From JBBCJM01 sp037190175 (GTDB lineage Bacteria > Pseudomonadota > Alphaproteobacteria > Rhodobacterales > Rhodobacteraceae), in assembly GCA_037190175.1 (NCBI GenBank), contig JBBCJM010000076.1:1-54928 (forward strand): a stretch of 54,928 nt of DNA, given 5' to 3'. Below the pieces are notes generated by a model. The model was not told where the DNA came from, searched no databases, and saw only the letters and a program-made list of their open reading frames with translations. Of this stretch, positions 40,456 to 48,970 are shown piece by piece (within the stretch, counting starts at the first letter, position 1; every line of letters starts with the position of its first letter). Made by a program: the position numbers and the translations under genes.

Positions 40456-41423
40456 GCGGGGCGCTCCTCTCGGTCCGCGCGCTGTCGCTGTCCTACCACA
40501 CCCCCGACGGCATGGTCCCGGCGCTGCGCGACGTCTCGCTCGACGTGGTGCCGGGCCGGGTCAGCGGGCTGGTCGGCGAAAGCGGCAGCGGCAAGTCGAC
40601 GCTGGCGGCGGCGATCCTGCGGCTGATCCCGCCGAACGCCTCGATCGATCGCGGCGAGATCCTGTTCGAGGGGCGCGATCTGGCCCGGCTGCCAGCCGCC
40701 GGCATCCGGGCGGTGCGCGGCGCGGGGATTGCGATGATCTTCCAGGATCCGATGACCGCGCTGAACCCGGTGCGCAGCATCGAGGCACAGATGACCGACG
40801 TGCTGCACCGCGAACGGCTGTCGCGCCGAGCCAAGCGGGCGCGGGCGGTCGAGATGCTGGAGCGGGTCGGCATCCCGGACGCCGCGGCGCGGATCGGCGA
40901 CCATGCGCACCGCTTCTCGGGGGGGATGCGGCAGCGGATCTGCATCGCGATGGCGCTGATGGTCCACCCCTCCCTGCTGATCGCCGACGAGCCGACCACC
41001 GCGCTCGACGTCACCACCGAGGCGCAGATCGTGGCCCTGCTGAAGGAGCTTCAGGCCGAGACCGGCTGCGCCATGCTGTTCGTCTCGCACGATCTTGGGC
41101 TGATCGCCGAGTTGTGCGACGAAACCACGGTGATGTATGCCGGCGAGATGGTCGAGAGCGGCCCGACCGCCGAAGTCTTCGGCGATCCGCGGCACCCCTA
41201 TACCCGGCGGCTCCTCGACTGCGATCCGGCGCGGATCGCGGGGCTGACGCGCCGGCTGCCCACGATCCCGGGTCAGGTGCCCGATCCGCGGGCGCTGCCG
41301 CCGGGATGCGTCTTCGCGCCCCGCTGCGACCGGCGTTTCGCCCCCTGCGACAGCGTGACGCCCGCCGTCACCGCGCCCGTCCCCGGCCGTATGCTCCGCT
41401 GCCATCTGGAGGGCCGGCGATGA
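40452..41423 (+). CDS. Oligopeptide-type ABC ATPase (DppD-like)
   Basis: 323 residues from the ATG at 40452, overlapping the permease stop by four bases. Walker A is GESGSGKST, the signature is FSGGMRQRICIAMAL, Walker B is LLIADEPTTALD, and the switch is FVSHDLGLIAE. The C-terminal oligopeptide/Fe-S-type extension is present with DPRHPYTRRLLD and the cysteine set in PPGCVFAPRCDRRFAPC, as in DppD/OppD. Confidence 0.94.
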   Translation: MSGALLSVRALSLSYHTPDGMVPALRDVSLDVVPGRVSGLVGESGSGKSTLAAAILRLIPPNASIDRGEILFEGRDLARLPAAGIRAVRGAGIAMIFQDPMTALNPVRSIEAQMTDVLHRERLSRRAKRARAVEMLERVGIPDAAARIGDHAHRFSGGMRQRICIAMALMVHPSLLIADEPTTALDVTTEAQIVALLKELQAETGCAMLFVSHDLGLIAELCDETTVMYAGEMVESGPTAEVFGDPRHPYTRRLLDCDPARIAGLTRRLPTIPGQVPDPRALPPGCVFAPRCDRRFAPCDSVTPAVTAPVPGRMLRCHLEGRR

Positions 41424-42382
41424 GCGGGCTGCTGCGGGCCGAGGCGGTGCATGTCGGCTTCCGCCGCGGCGGCACGCTGGCGCGCCTGCGCGGCAAGGGC
41501 TGGATCGAGGTGGTGCGGGCGGTGTCGCTGACGGTCGCGGCCGGCGAGACCCGGGCGATCGGCGGCGACAGCGGATCGGGCAAGACGACGCTGGCCCGGG
41601 CGATGGCCGGGCTGCTGCCGGTGACGGCGGGCAGGATCACCTTCGCGGGCGAGGAGATCGGCGCGATGGACGCCGCCGGGCTGCGACGCCTGCGGCGGCA
41701 GGTGGCGTTCCTGTTCCAGGATCCGGTGTCGAGCCTCTCGCCGCGGCGCAGGGTGCGGGCGCAGCTTCTGGAACCCTTCGCCATCCATCGCTGCCCTCCG
41801 CCCGACCCGGCCGGGCGCGCGGCCGAACTGCTGGCGATGGTGGGACTGTCGCCCCGCCTGCTGACGGCCTATCCGCATCAGCTCTCGGGGGGCCAGGCCA
41901 GGCGGGTGGGCATCGCCAGGGCGCTCGCGCTCTCGCCGGCGCTGGTGATCGCCGACGAGCCGACCGCTGGGCTCGACGTCTCGGTGCAGGGCGAGGTTCT
42001 GAACCTGCTGGCCGAACTGCAGGCCGCGGGCGGCCAGGCCTATGCCGTGGTCAGCCACAACCTGCCCGTGGTGCGCCATGTCTCGGACCGCGTGGCAGTG
42101 ATGTATCTGGGCCAGATCGTCGAGAGCGGCCCGACGGCGCGCGTCTTCGCCTCTCCCGCGCATCCCTACACCCAGGCCCTGGTCGCATCGGTGCCGGGCG
42201 CCGGCCGGCACCGCGGCGGCACCGACCCGGCGCTCTCCGGCTCGGTTCCCTCGCTGCTGCACCGGCCTGCGGGCTGCGCCCTGGCCGGACGCTGCCCAAG
42301 GGCGATGCCGGTCTGCCGGGCAGAGCCCCCGGCGGAGCGTGAGCTGGAGCCGGGCTGGACGGCACGCTGCCACCTGCTTTGA
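41420..42382 (+). CDS. Oligopeptide-type ABC ATPase (DppF-like)
   Basis: 320 residues from the ATG at 41420 (ATGA overlap). Walker A is GDSGSGKTT, the signature is LSGGQARRVGIARAL, Walker B is LVIADEPTAGLD and the switch is VVSHNLPVVRH. The C-terminal HPYTQALVASVPG and Cys-rich PAGCALAGRCPRAMPVC segments match DppF/OppF. It is the last gene of the transporter run; a convergent operon follows after a 288-base gap. Confidence 0.94.
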   Translation: MSGLLRAEAVHVGFRRGGTLARLRGKGWIEVVRAVSLTVAAGETRAIGGDSGSGKTTLARAMAGLLPVTAGRITFAGEEIGAMDAAGLRRLRRQVAFLFQDPVSSLSPRRRVRAQLLEPFAIHRCPPPDPAGRAAELLAMVGLSPRLLTAYPHQLSGGQARRVGIARALALSPALVIADEPTAGLDVSVQGEVLNLLAELQAAGGQAYAVVSHNLPVVRHVSDRVAVMYLGQIVESGPTARVFASPAHPYTQALVASVPGAGRHRGGTDPALSGSVPSLLHRPAGCALAGRCPRAMPVCRAEPPAERELEPGWTARCHLL

Positions 42383-42438
42383 TGGCGGCCGATGCCTCAC
42401 CTCCGCTTCCTTCTCCGGCAGGCCAAGCTCCAGCCCGT

Positions 42439-42600
42439 TCACGGCCCTGCCTCGGCGAGCAGCTTTTCGACCATGGGAAGGACGGCGCGGGCCTTCTTGC
42501 CGTCGCCGGCCTGGACAATGGCATCCATCATCTTGAGCAGCTTGGCCGCCTGCAGGGCGTACCTGCCGTCGCCCGGGGCCGAAAGGCGGGCCTCGGCGCG
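42439..42600 (-). pseudogene. Possible C-terminal remnant of an unidentified protein
   Basis: On the minus strand a frame without a start reads ARLSAPGDGRYALQAAKL, then LKMMDAIVQAGDGKKARAV, and ends EKLLAEAGP at a stop at 42439. Its helical, protein-like composition contrasts with the surrounding low-complexity frames. It looks like the tail of a gene whose front is gone. The family is not recognised. Confidence 0.25.
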
Positions 42601-42633
42601 TCCCGTTCCGGCACGCGTTGCCGCCGCCCTTCG

Positions 42634-42664
42634 CCCCGGCCTCCCCGCGGAAGGGAGGCCGGGG
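42634..42664. terminator. Strong hairpin between convergent operons
   Basis: A perfect 12-base inverted repeat (CCCCGGCCTCCC, 42634-42645, and GGGAGGCCGGGG, 42653-42664) with a seven-base loop, starting 7 bases after the stop of the carboxylate-binding protein gene. No T-run follows on either strand, so it is a terminator-like or mRNA-protecting stem rather than a classical intrinsic terminator. Confidence 0.5.
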
Positions 42665-42670
42665 GGGCCG

Positions 42671-43636
42671 TCATTCGGCCCTGATGCCGTGGGTTTCGGC
42701 CAGCTCGCGCCATTTGGCGATTTCCGAGGCGACATGCGCGGCGAACTCCGGCTGGGTCATCCCGGCGGGGATGGCGCCCTGCCTGGACAGGAACTCGGCC
42801 GCGGCGTCCGAGGTCATCGCCCCGGTGATCGCGGCGTTCAGCTGCTCCAGCACCGGCTGGGGCGTGCCCGCAGGCGCGAAGACGCCCCACCAGTTGTCCA
42901 TCTCGGTGCCGGGGAAGCCCGCCTCGGCCACGGTCGGCACGTCGGGCAGCGCATCGGCCCTTTGCGCCGAGGTCACCGCGATGGCGGTCACCTTGCCCGC
43001 CTCGATCTGCGACAGCGCCTGCGCCACGGTGCCGAAATAGACGTCCAGCCGGCCGCCGGCGATGTCGATCAGCGCGTCGGTGCCGCCGGGATAGTGCACC
43101 GGCTCGAACTCCAGCCCCACCACGTCGCCGAACAGCGCGGCGGCGAACTGGGTCGAGCTGCCGACCCCGGTGGTGCCGTAGAAGATGCCCTCGGCCCTGG
43201 CCTTGTCCACGAAGCCGGCCAGGTCGGTGACGCCCATCTTCGGCCCGGTGACGATCACCATCTGCCCCAGCGCGCCGATGCCCACCGGCACCAGATCGGT
43301 CTCGGGGTCGAAGGGCAGGCTGGCCTGCGTCGCCGCGTTGGTGGTGTAGGTGGAGGAGACGAACAGGATCGTATGCCCGTCCGGCGCCGATTGCGACACC
43401 CGCGCCGAGCCCACCGCCGAACCCGCGCCCGGCACGTTCTCGACCACCACCGGCACGCCGAAGGTGGTGCTGAGCCCGTCGGCCAGGTAGCGGCCGATGG
43501 TGTCGTTGGACCCGCCCGAGGTGAACGGGATGATGACGGTGATCGGCTTGCCGTCCGGGAAGCCCTGCGCCGCGGCGCCGGTCATCGCCGCCCCGACGAT
43601 TGCGCCCGCGAGCGCGATGGTTCTGATACCCTTCAT
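42671..43636 (-). CDS. Tripartite tricarboxylate transporter substrate-binding protein (TctC family)
   Basis: 321 residues from the ATG at 43636, with GGAGG five bases upstream; the frame to 43693 is not used. A Sec signal (hydrophobic run to GAAAQ) is followed by the TctC/Bug fold: ITVIIPFTSGGSNDTIGRYLAD, VVVENVPGAGSAVGSARVSQS, PDGHTILFVSSTYTTN, and the conserved LPDVPTVAEAGFPG. These proteins bind carboxylates through two water-mediated contacts. It is last in the order TctB, TctA, TctC. Confidence 0.94.
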   Translation of the reverse strand: MKGIRTIALAGAIVGAAMTGAAAQGFPDGKPITVIIPFTSGGSNDTIGRYLADGLSTTFGVPVVVENVPGAGSAVGSARVSQSAPDGHTILFVSSTYTTNAATQASLPFDPETDLVPVGIGALGQMVIVTGPKMGVTDLAGFVDKARAEGIFYGTTGVGSSTQFAAALFGDVVGLEFEPVHYPGGTDALIDIAGGRLDVYFGTVAQALSQIEAGKVTAIAVTSAQRADALPDVPTVAEAGFPGTEMDNWWGVFAPAGTPQPVLEQLNAAITGAMTSDAAAEFLSRQGAIPAGMTQPEFAAHVASEIAKWRELAETHGIRAE

Positions 43637-43679
43637 TCGTTCCTCCATGATCGGCCCGCCTCCCTGCGGGCGGGGTGGT

Positions 43680-45179
43680 TCAGTCTTCGGCAAGACGGTC
43701 CCGCTTGCGGGAAATGGACGGCAGGCAGCTGATCAGCAGGATCAGCGCGGCCAGGATCAGGAACCCCAGCGAGATCGGCGACTGGACAAAGACCGAAGGG
43801 TCGCCCCGCGACAGCACCATGGCGCGGCGGAAGTTGTCCTCCAGCATCGGGCCCAGCACGAAGCCCAAGAGCAGCGGCGCCGGCTCGCAGTCGAGCTTGC
43901 GGAACACATAGCCCAGCACGCCGAAGGCGGCGGCGAAGGCCACGTCGATCCAGGAGTTGCCGACCGAATAGGCCCCGATGCAGCAGAACAGCAGGATCGC
44001 CAGGAACAGGTGCCGGTAGGGGATGCGCAGCAGCCGCACCCAGATCCCCACCAGCGGCAGGTTCAGGATCACCAGCATCAGGTTGCCGATCCACATGCTG
44101 GCGATCAGGCCCCAGAACAGCTCCGGGTTGCGCACCATCACCTGCGGGCCGGGGGTGACGTTGTACATCACCATGGCCCCCAGCATCAGCGCCATGGTCG
44201 GGCTGCCGGGGATGCCGAGGCCGAGCGTTGGAATGAAGGCGGTCTGCGCCGCGGCGTTGTTGGCCGCCTCCGGCCCCGCCACGCCCTCGATGGCCCCGGC
44301 GCCGAATTCCTTGGAATAGCGCGAGGTGCGCTTTTCCACCGCGTAGGAGAAGAACGAGGCCAGCGACAGCCCTGCCCCCGGCAGCACGCCCAGGAGGCTG
44401 CCGATCACCGAGCCGCGGGCGATCGAGGGCGCCATGCGGCGGAAGTCGGTGCGCGTGGGCATCAGCGTGGTCAGCGGCACCACCTGCTGCGGGGTCTCGG
44501 CCCGCTGGTCCAGCACCGCGATCACCTCGCAGATCGCGAACAGGCCCACCGCCAGCACGATGAAGTCGATCCCGTCCCACAGGTGCGGGCTGCCGAAGGT
44601 GAAGCGCATCACGCCCGAGTTCAGGTCGGTGCCGATGGTGGAGAGCACGATCCCGAGCAGGATCATCCCCATCGCCCGCGGGATCGACCCCGCGGCGATG
44701 GAGACCGCGGCGATCAGCCCGGCCAGGATCAGCGAGAAATACTCGGCCCCGCCGAAGCTGTAGGCGACATTGGCCAGGGGCTCGACAAAGATCGCCAGGA
44801 TCAGGGTGCCGAAGCAGCCGGCGGCGAAGGAGGCGATGGCGGCCGTGGCGATGGCCACCCCCGCCCGCCCCCGCCGCGCCATCTGGTAGCCGTCCAGCAC
44901 GGTAACCGCCGAGGAGGTCTCGCCCGGCATGTTGACCAGGATCGCGGTGGTCGATCCGCCATAGGCCGCGCCGTAATAGATGCCGGCCAGCATGATCAGC
45001 GCGCTGAGCGGATCGAGGCCGAAGGTGAAGGGCAGAAGCATCGAGATCGTGGCCAGCGGCCCCAGCCCCGGCAGGATGCCGATCAGCGTGCCCAGCAGGC
45101 AGCCCAGGAGCGCATAGAGCAGCGCCTGGAACGACAGCGCGGCCTCGAAGCCGATGGCGAGGTTGGAGAACAGCTCCAT
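43680..45179 (-). CDS. Tripartite tricarboxylate transporter large permease (TctA family)
   Basis: 499 residues and about 12 hydrophobic segments, the standard TctA size. Hallmarks are GTLIGILPGLGPLATISMLLPFTFG, the PGE motif NMPGETSSAVTVLDGYQMARRG, a second half-repeat GSLLGVLPGAGLSLASFFSYAVEKR, and NNAAAQTAFIPTLGLGIPGS. It forms the carboxylate channel driven by an ion gradient. It lies one base downstream of the small-subunit gene and 43 bases upstream of the binding protein. Confidence 0.95.
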   Translation of the reverse strand: MELFSNLAIGFEAALSFQALLYALLGCLLGTLIGILPGLGPLATISMLLPFTFGLDPLSALIMLAGIYYGAAYGGSTTAILVNMPGETSSAVTVLDGYQMARRGRAGVAIATAAIASFAAGCFGTLILAIFVEPLANVAYSFGGAEYFSLILAGLIAAVSIAAGSIPRAMGMILLGIVLSTIGTDLNSGVMRFTFGSPHLWDGIDFIVLAVGLFAICEVIAVLDQRAETPQQVVPLTTLMPTRTDFRRMAPSIARGSVIGSLLGVLPGAGLSLASFFSYAVEKRTSRYSKEFGAGAIEGVAGPEAANNAAAQTAFIPTLGLGIPGSPTMALMLGAMVMYNVTPGPQVMVRNPELFWGLIASMWIGNLMLVILNLPLVGIWVRLLRIPYRHLFLAILLFCCIGAYSVGNSWIDVAFAAAFGVLGYVFRKLDCEPAPLLLGFVLGPMLEDNFRRAMVLSRGDPSVFVQSPISLGFLILAALILLISCLPSISRKRDRLAED

Positions 45180-45180
45180 C

Positions 45181-45645
45181 TCAGAACCACCCCAGCCCGC
45201 GGGGCAGCATGGTCAGCTGCAGGCCCAGCAGCCGGATGAAGATCGCCCAGGTCAGCAGGCACAGCACGGCGGCAGAGACCACCATCTCGCGCGGGCGCAG
45301 GTCGCGGGCGGCCAGCCCCGCCACCCCCACCAGCGCCACGGTGGCCAGGATCACCCCGCCGCCGCGGATCAGGAGCGCGAACAGCACCACCGCCACGGTG
45401 ACCAGCACCAGGTTGCGCAGCGGCCAGCGGCCCAGTGAAACCGCAGGCGTCGCCGGGGCCATGGCGATCAGCACCACCAGCACCCCCACCGCGACCAGCG
45501 CCAGGCTGACCATCAGCGGAAAGAACCCCGCCCCCATCCGCCAGAAGGTGCCTACCGGGTATTGCAGCGAGCCCAGCGCCGCCACCGCGCCGGTGACGAC
45601 GTAAAGACCGCCGGCGGCCAGTCCCTTCTGGTCGAATCTGCGCAT
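45181..45645 (-). CDS. Tripartite tricarboxylate transporter small permease (TctB family)
   Basis: 154 residues from the ATG at 45645, with GGAGGGG upstream. Four membrane helices are visible: GGLYVVTGAVAALGSLQYPVG with the typical GxGFFP (MGAGFFPLMVSLALVAVGVLVV), then NLVLVTVAVVLFALLI, GVILATVALVGVAGLAA and VSAAVLCLLTWAIFIRLLGL. It is the first gene of the tct unit and has its own promoter gap with a candidate operator. Confidence 0.92.
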   Translation of the reverse strand: MRRFDQKGLAAGGLYVVTGAVAALGSLQYPVGTFWRMGAGFFPLMVSLALVAVGVLVVLIAMAPATPAVSLGRWPLRNLVLVTVAVVLFALLIRGGGVILATVALVGVAGLAARDLRPREMVVSAAVLCLLTWAIFIRLLGLQLTMLPRGLGWF

Positions 45646-45697
45646 GGTCCCCTCCCACCCTGCCGATTCGCGGCCGCTTGCTCCCCTTGGCCACAAA

Positions 45698-45709
45698 TCA
45701 TCTATATCA
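45698..45709. promoter_or_regulatory. Candidate FCD-regulator operator upstream of the tct genes
   Basis: TCATCTATATCA in the 91-base AT-rich gap between the thioesterase and tctB-like genes. On the minus strand it gives TAGATGATTTG, an 11-base word found again exactly at the CoA-transferase promoter near 52809-52819. Confidence 0.45.
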
Positions 45710-45736
45710 TATCAATCCACCCGAGGCGAGAACCGC

Positions 45737-46144
45737 CTAGGGTCCCTTCGCCACCCGCAGGAACACGCCCGAGGCCGTGGCCACCGGCGTGTCTTCGGCC
45801 AGCGCCTCGGCCTCGGTGAAGAACGAGGTGCGCCCGGCCCGCAGGATCCGCGCCCGCACCACCACCCGCGCGCCCACGGGCAGCGAGCGCAGGAAGTTCA
45901 CCGTCATCGAGGCCGTGGCCACCCGACCCGGCGAGGCCGCGCGCACCGCCATGCCGCTGGCGCGGTCCAGCAGCGTCATGATCGCCCCGCCATGCACTAC
46001 GCCGCTGAGGTTCTTCAACCGCTCGTCGGCGATCAGCCCAAGTTCCACCCCCTGGGCGTCCTCGCGCTGGTAGAGCGTTCCCAGCAGCGCGAGGAAGGTC
46101 TCGTCGGGCAGTTCGCGCCAGCCCTCGGCGGCGGGAAAGCTCAT
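45737..46144 (-). CDS. PaaI-type hotdog-fold thioesterase
   Basis: 135 residues from the ATG at 46144, overlapping the lyase gene stop by four bases. The hotdog helix with SGVVHGGAIMTLLDRASGMA contains the HGG and Asp features of PaaI/YbgC-like acyl-CoA thioesterases, followed by VATASMTVNFLRSLPVGARVV. It probably releases CoA from stalled or product acyl-CoA esters of this pathway. It is the last gene of the CoA-metabolism operon. Confidence 0.9.
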   Translation of the reverse strand: MSFPAAEGWRELPDETFLALLGTLYQREDAQGVELGLIADERLKNLSGVVHGGAIMTLLDRASGMAVRAASPGRVATASMTVNFLRSLPVGARVVVRARILRAGRTSFFTEAEALAEDTPVATASGVFLRVAKGP

Positions 46145-47022
46145 CCCCTGCCCTCCAGCGCCTCGGCCCGCGCGATCAGCCGCTGGGCGATCCGCTTGTG
46201 GGCGATGTCGATCATCCCGCCGTCCAGCCGCGCCACGCCCCTGTCGGCCAGCAGCGCCACCACCTGCCGCGCCCAGGCCAGCCGGCCGGGGTCGGGGGTC
46301 AGCACGCGGTTGATCACCTCGCACTGGCCGGGATGGATCGCGGCCTTGGCGGTGAAGCCGTCGCGCAGCGCGGCGCGGGTTTCGCGCTCCAGCCCCTCGG
46401 CGTCGCGGAAATCGGTGTAAACCGCGTCGATCGCCGCCACCCCCAGCGCATTGGCGGCATAGAGGCATTGCGAGCGGGCGAACTGGAAGGGAAAGGTATA
46501 GGCGCCGTCTTCGTCGCGGTTGGCCGAAACCCCCAGCGCCGCCGACAGATCCTCGCCGCCCCACAGCAGCCCCGCCAGCCGGTCGATCCCCTGCGGCGCC
46601 GACAAGGCCAGCGTGGCCGCCGCCGTCTCGGTCGCCACGGTCAGGATCCGGGTGGCGCCGGGGTCGATGCCGTCGCGGGCCTCCAGCCCCTCCAGCACAT
46701 GGCCGAGGCGGGCCACCTGCCCGCCCTCGGCCTTGGGCAGCATCACCGCGTCCGGCCGCCCCGGCAGCACCGCCGCCGCGTCCCCCGCCGTCAGCCCGGT
46801 GTCGAAGGCATTCAGCCGCACCAGCACCGCCTTGCCCTGCCGGTCGGCCCCGGCCAGAACCTCGGCCGCCACCCCGCGCGCCGCGGCCTTGCGTTCCGGC
46901 GCCACGGCGTCCTCCAGGTCCAGGATCACCGCATCGGCGGGCGATCCCAGCGCCTTGAGGATCATCCGCTCGCTGTCGCCGGGAACGAACAGCAGGGACC
47001 GCAGCGCCGCCACCTGCATCAT
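46141..47022 (-). CDS. HpcH/HpaI aldolase/citrate lyase (CitE-like) family protein
   Basis: 293 residues from the ATG at 47022, which overlaps the acyl-CoA dehydrogenase stop (ATGA). CitE/malyl-CoA-lyase motifs: RSLLFVPGDSERMILKA, VILDLEDAVAPERKAAAR (metal Asp/Glu), VLVRLNAFDT, AVMLPKAEGG, TVATETAAATL, LLWGGEDLSAALG and AIHPGQCEVIN. These enzymes cleave malyl-, methylmalyl- or citramalyl-CoA into acetyl-CoA (or propionyl-CoA) and a 2-oxo acid. In this operon citramalyl-CoA or a similar hydroxyacyl-CoA is a natural candidate. Confidence 0.93.
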   Translation of the reverse strand: MMQVAALRSLLFVPGDSERMILKALGSPADAVILDLEDAVAPERKAAARGVAAEVLAGADRQGKAVLVRLNAFDTGLTAGDAAAVLPGRPDAVMLPKAEGGQVARLGHVLEGLEARDGIDPGATRILTVATETAAATLALSAPQGIDRLAGLLWGGEDLSAALGVSANRDEDGAYTFPFQFARSQCLYAANALGVAAIDAVYTDFRDAEGLERETRAALRDGFTAKAAIHPGQCEVINRVLTPDPGRLAWARQVVALLADRGVARLDGGMIDIAHKRIAQRLIARAEALEGRG

Positions 47023-48182
47023 TGCAGCCCGAAGCTCAGGAACCCGTCCACCGGGAAGCCGTCGTAGACCCGCTTGCCCAGCAGGTCCTTCAGCGCCTCG
47101 GTCGCCCCGCCGCCCAGGGTGCCGTAGCGCGCGCCGCGGTAGAAATGCGACACCAGATATTCGTCGGTGAAGCCATAGCCGCCGTGCAGCTGGATCGCGT
47201 CGCTGGTCACCTTGATCGCCATCTCGTTGGTGGTGATCTTGGCCAAGGCCGCCAGATAGGGGTCGGGGAACGGATTGGCCGAGGCCGCGGCGCGGTAGAG
47301 GATCGAGCGCGCCACCTCGATGTCGCGCAGCATCTCGGCCAGTTTCCAGCGGTTGCCCTGCATCGAGCCGGTGGGCTTGCCATAGATCGTGCGCTCGCGG
47401 GTATACTTCACCGCCTCCTCGAACGCGCCCTCGGCCAGGCCCAGCGAGACCGAGGGGTTCATGCAGCGTTGCGTGTTGAAGGCGTTCAGCAGCCGCTTGA
47501 ACCCGTTGTCCTCGATGATCAGCATCTCGCGCGGCAGTTCCACGTCGTTGAACTGGATCTCGGCCAGGTTCTCGCCGCCCATGGTGTGATAGCGCGCGGT
47601 GACCTCGAAGCCCCTGGCCTTGGGGTCCACCAGCACGCAGCCGATCCCCTCGCGCCCCGGCCTGCCGTCCACCCGGGTGAAGACGATGAAGCAATGCGCC
47701 TCGTCCGCGCGGCTGATCAGGGTCTTGACCCCGTTCACCACCACCTTGTCGCCCTTGATGACGGTGTTGGTCTTGTAGTTGGCCACATCGGTGCCGGCGT
47801 GGGGCTCGGTCATGCAGATGGCCAGGATCACCTCGCCGGTGATGACGCCGGGCAGGAACTTCTCCTGCACGTGCTTCGGCGCATAATTGGCCAGGATGCG
47901 GTTCTGCGCGCCCATCGCGCTCATCACCGCCATGCCGGTGACGTAGCAGACCTTCGAGATCTCCTCGAGCACCATCACGCAGTCCAGCACCGGCAGGCCC
48001 ATGCCGCCGAACTCTTCCGGCACCGCCATGCCCAGCACGCCCAGATCGGCGAGGTCCTTGATGTTCTCGAAGGGGAAGGTGCCGTCCTGCCATTTGTGGA
48101 CCCGGGGGCGGAACTTTTCCTGCACCAGCGCACGCACGCTGTCCAGCATCCCCTTCTGGTCGGCGGTCATCTCGAGTCTCAT
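47019..48182 (-). CDS. Acyl-CoA dehydrogenase family protein
   Basis: 387 residues from the ATG at 48182, with AAGGGGA upstream. The FAD acyl-CoA dehydrogenase fold is complete: LADLGVLGMAVPEEFGGMGL, ICMTEPHAGTDVANYKT, NGVKTLISRADEAH, GGENLAEIQFNDVELP, TRERTIYGKP and IQLHGGYGFTDEYLVSHFYRGAR. The usual catalytic Glu sites appear to be changed: the C-terminal position (…YEGTSE) reads LGGGATE, and the helix-G alternative (ER) reads QR. So it may not be a standard 2,3-dehydrogenase. It sits between the hydratase and the lyase genes. Confidence 0.92.
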   Translation of the reverse strand: MRLEMTADQKGMLDSVRALVQEKFRPRVHKWQDGTFPFENIKDLADLGVLGMAVPEEFGGMGLPVLDCVMVLEEISKVCYVTGMAVMSAMGAQNRILANYAPKHVQEKFLPGVITGEVILAICMTEPHAGTDVANYKTNTVIKGDKVVVNGVKTLISRADEAHCFIVFTRVDGRPGREGIGCVLVDPKARGFEVTARYHTMGGENLAEIQFNDVELPREMLIIEDNGFKRLLNAFNTQRCMNPSVSLGLAEGAFEEAVKYTRERTIYGKPTGSMQGNRWKLAEMLRDIEVARSILYRAAASANPFPDPYLAALAKITTNEMAIKVTSDAIQLHGGYGFTDEYLVSHFYRGARYGTLGGGATEALKDLLGKRVYDGFPVDGFLSFGLQ

Positions 48183-48199
48183 CGCTTCGTCCCCTTGCG

Positions 48200-48970
48200 C
48201 TAGTCGAAGACCGGCGGGCGGCGTTCGGCAAAGGCCGCCAGCCCCTCGGCATAATCGGGTGATTTCAGGATCCTGACGATGGCCTGACGCTCCAGCTCCA
48301 GCCCCGCGGCCAGATCGGCGTCGAGCCCGCGCCAGACCACATCCTTCAGCACGCCCGCGGTGTGGCGCGAGCGGCCGGCGACTGTCTGCGCGAAGGCCAG
48401 GGCGCGGTCGTCCAGCGTCCCCGCCGGCACCGCGTCGTTCACCAGGCCCCAGTCCAGCGCCCTGGCCGCCGATATGGGCTCGCCGGCATACATCATCTCC
48501 AGCGCCCGGGCGGTGCCGATCAGCCGGGGCAATCGCTGGGTGCCCCCCGCGCCGGGGATCGCGCCGAGCCGCGCCTCGGTCAGGCCCAACATCGCCGTGT
48601 CGGCGGCGAAACGGATGTCGCAGGCCAGCGCCAGTTCCAGCCCGCCCCCCAGCGCCGCCCCGCCGATCACGGCCACGGTGCACAGCGGTACCGCGGCCAG
48701 CGCATTGGCCAGCGCGTTGATCTGGCGGTTGTGGGCGTATTTCTCCTCGTCGCCCAGCGACCGGCGTTCCTTGAGGTCGGCGCCGGCGCAGAAGCTGGGG
48801 CCGTTGGCGGCCAGCAAGAGCACCCGCGCGCCCTGCCCCGGCGCGGCGGCCACCGCCTGCGCCAACCGATCCAGCAATGCCCGGCTCAGCGCGTTGTGTT
48901 GCGCCGGCCGGTTCAGCCGCAGTCGGCAGACGCCTGGAAAGGGCCATTCGATCAGCAACTCGTCAGACAC
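48200..48970 (-). CDS. Enoyl-CoA hydratase/isomerase family protein
   Basis: 256 residues starting at a GTG (48970), overlapping the CoA-transferase gene by eight bases. Crotonase motifs: RLNRPAQHNALSRALLDRL, FCAGADLKERRSLG (oxyanion hole), GGAALGGGLELALACDIRFAA, LTEARLGAIPGAGGTQRLPRLIG, with the Glu of EARLG in a catalytic position, and the C-terminal SPDYAEGLAAFAERRPPVF. It hydrates an unsaturated acyl-CoA, probably giving the hydroxyacyl-CoA cut by the CitE-like lyase. Confidence 0.94.
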   Translation of the reverse strand: MSDELLIEWPFPGVCRLRLNRPAQHNALSRALLDRLAQAVAAAPGQGARVLLLAANGPSFCAGADLKERRSLGDEEKYAHNRQINALANALAAVPLCTVAVIGGAALGGGLELALACDIRFAADTAMLGLTEARLGAIPGAGGTQRLPRLIGTARALEMMYAGEPISAARALDWGLVNDAVPAGTLDDRALAFAQTVAGRSRHTAGVLKDVVWRGLDADLAAGLELERQAIVRILKSPDYAEGLAAFAERRPPVFD

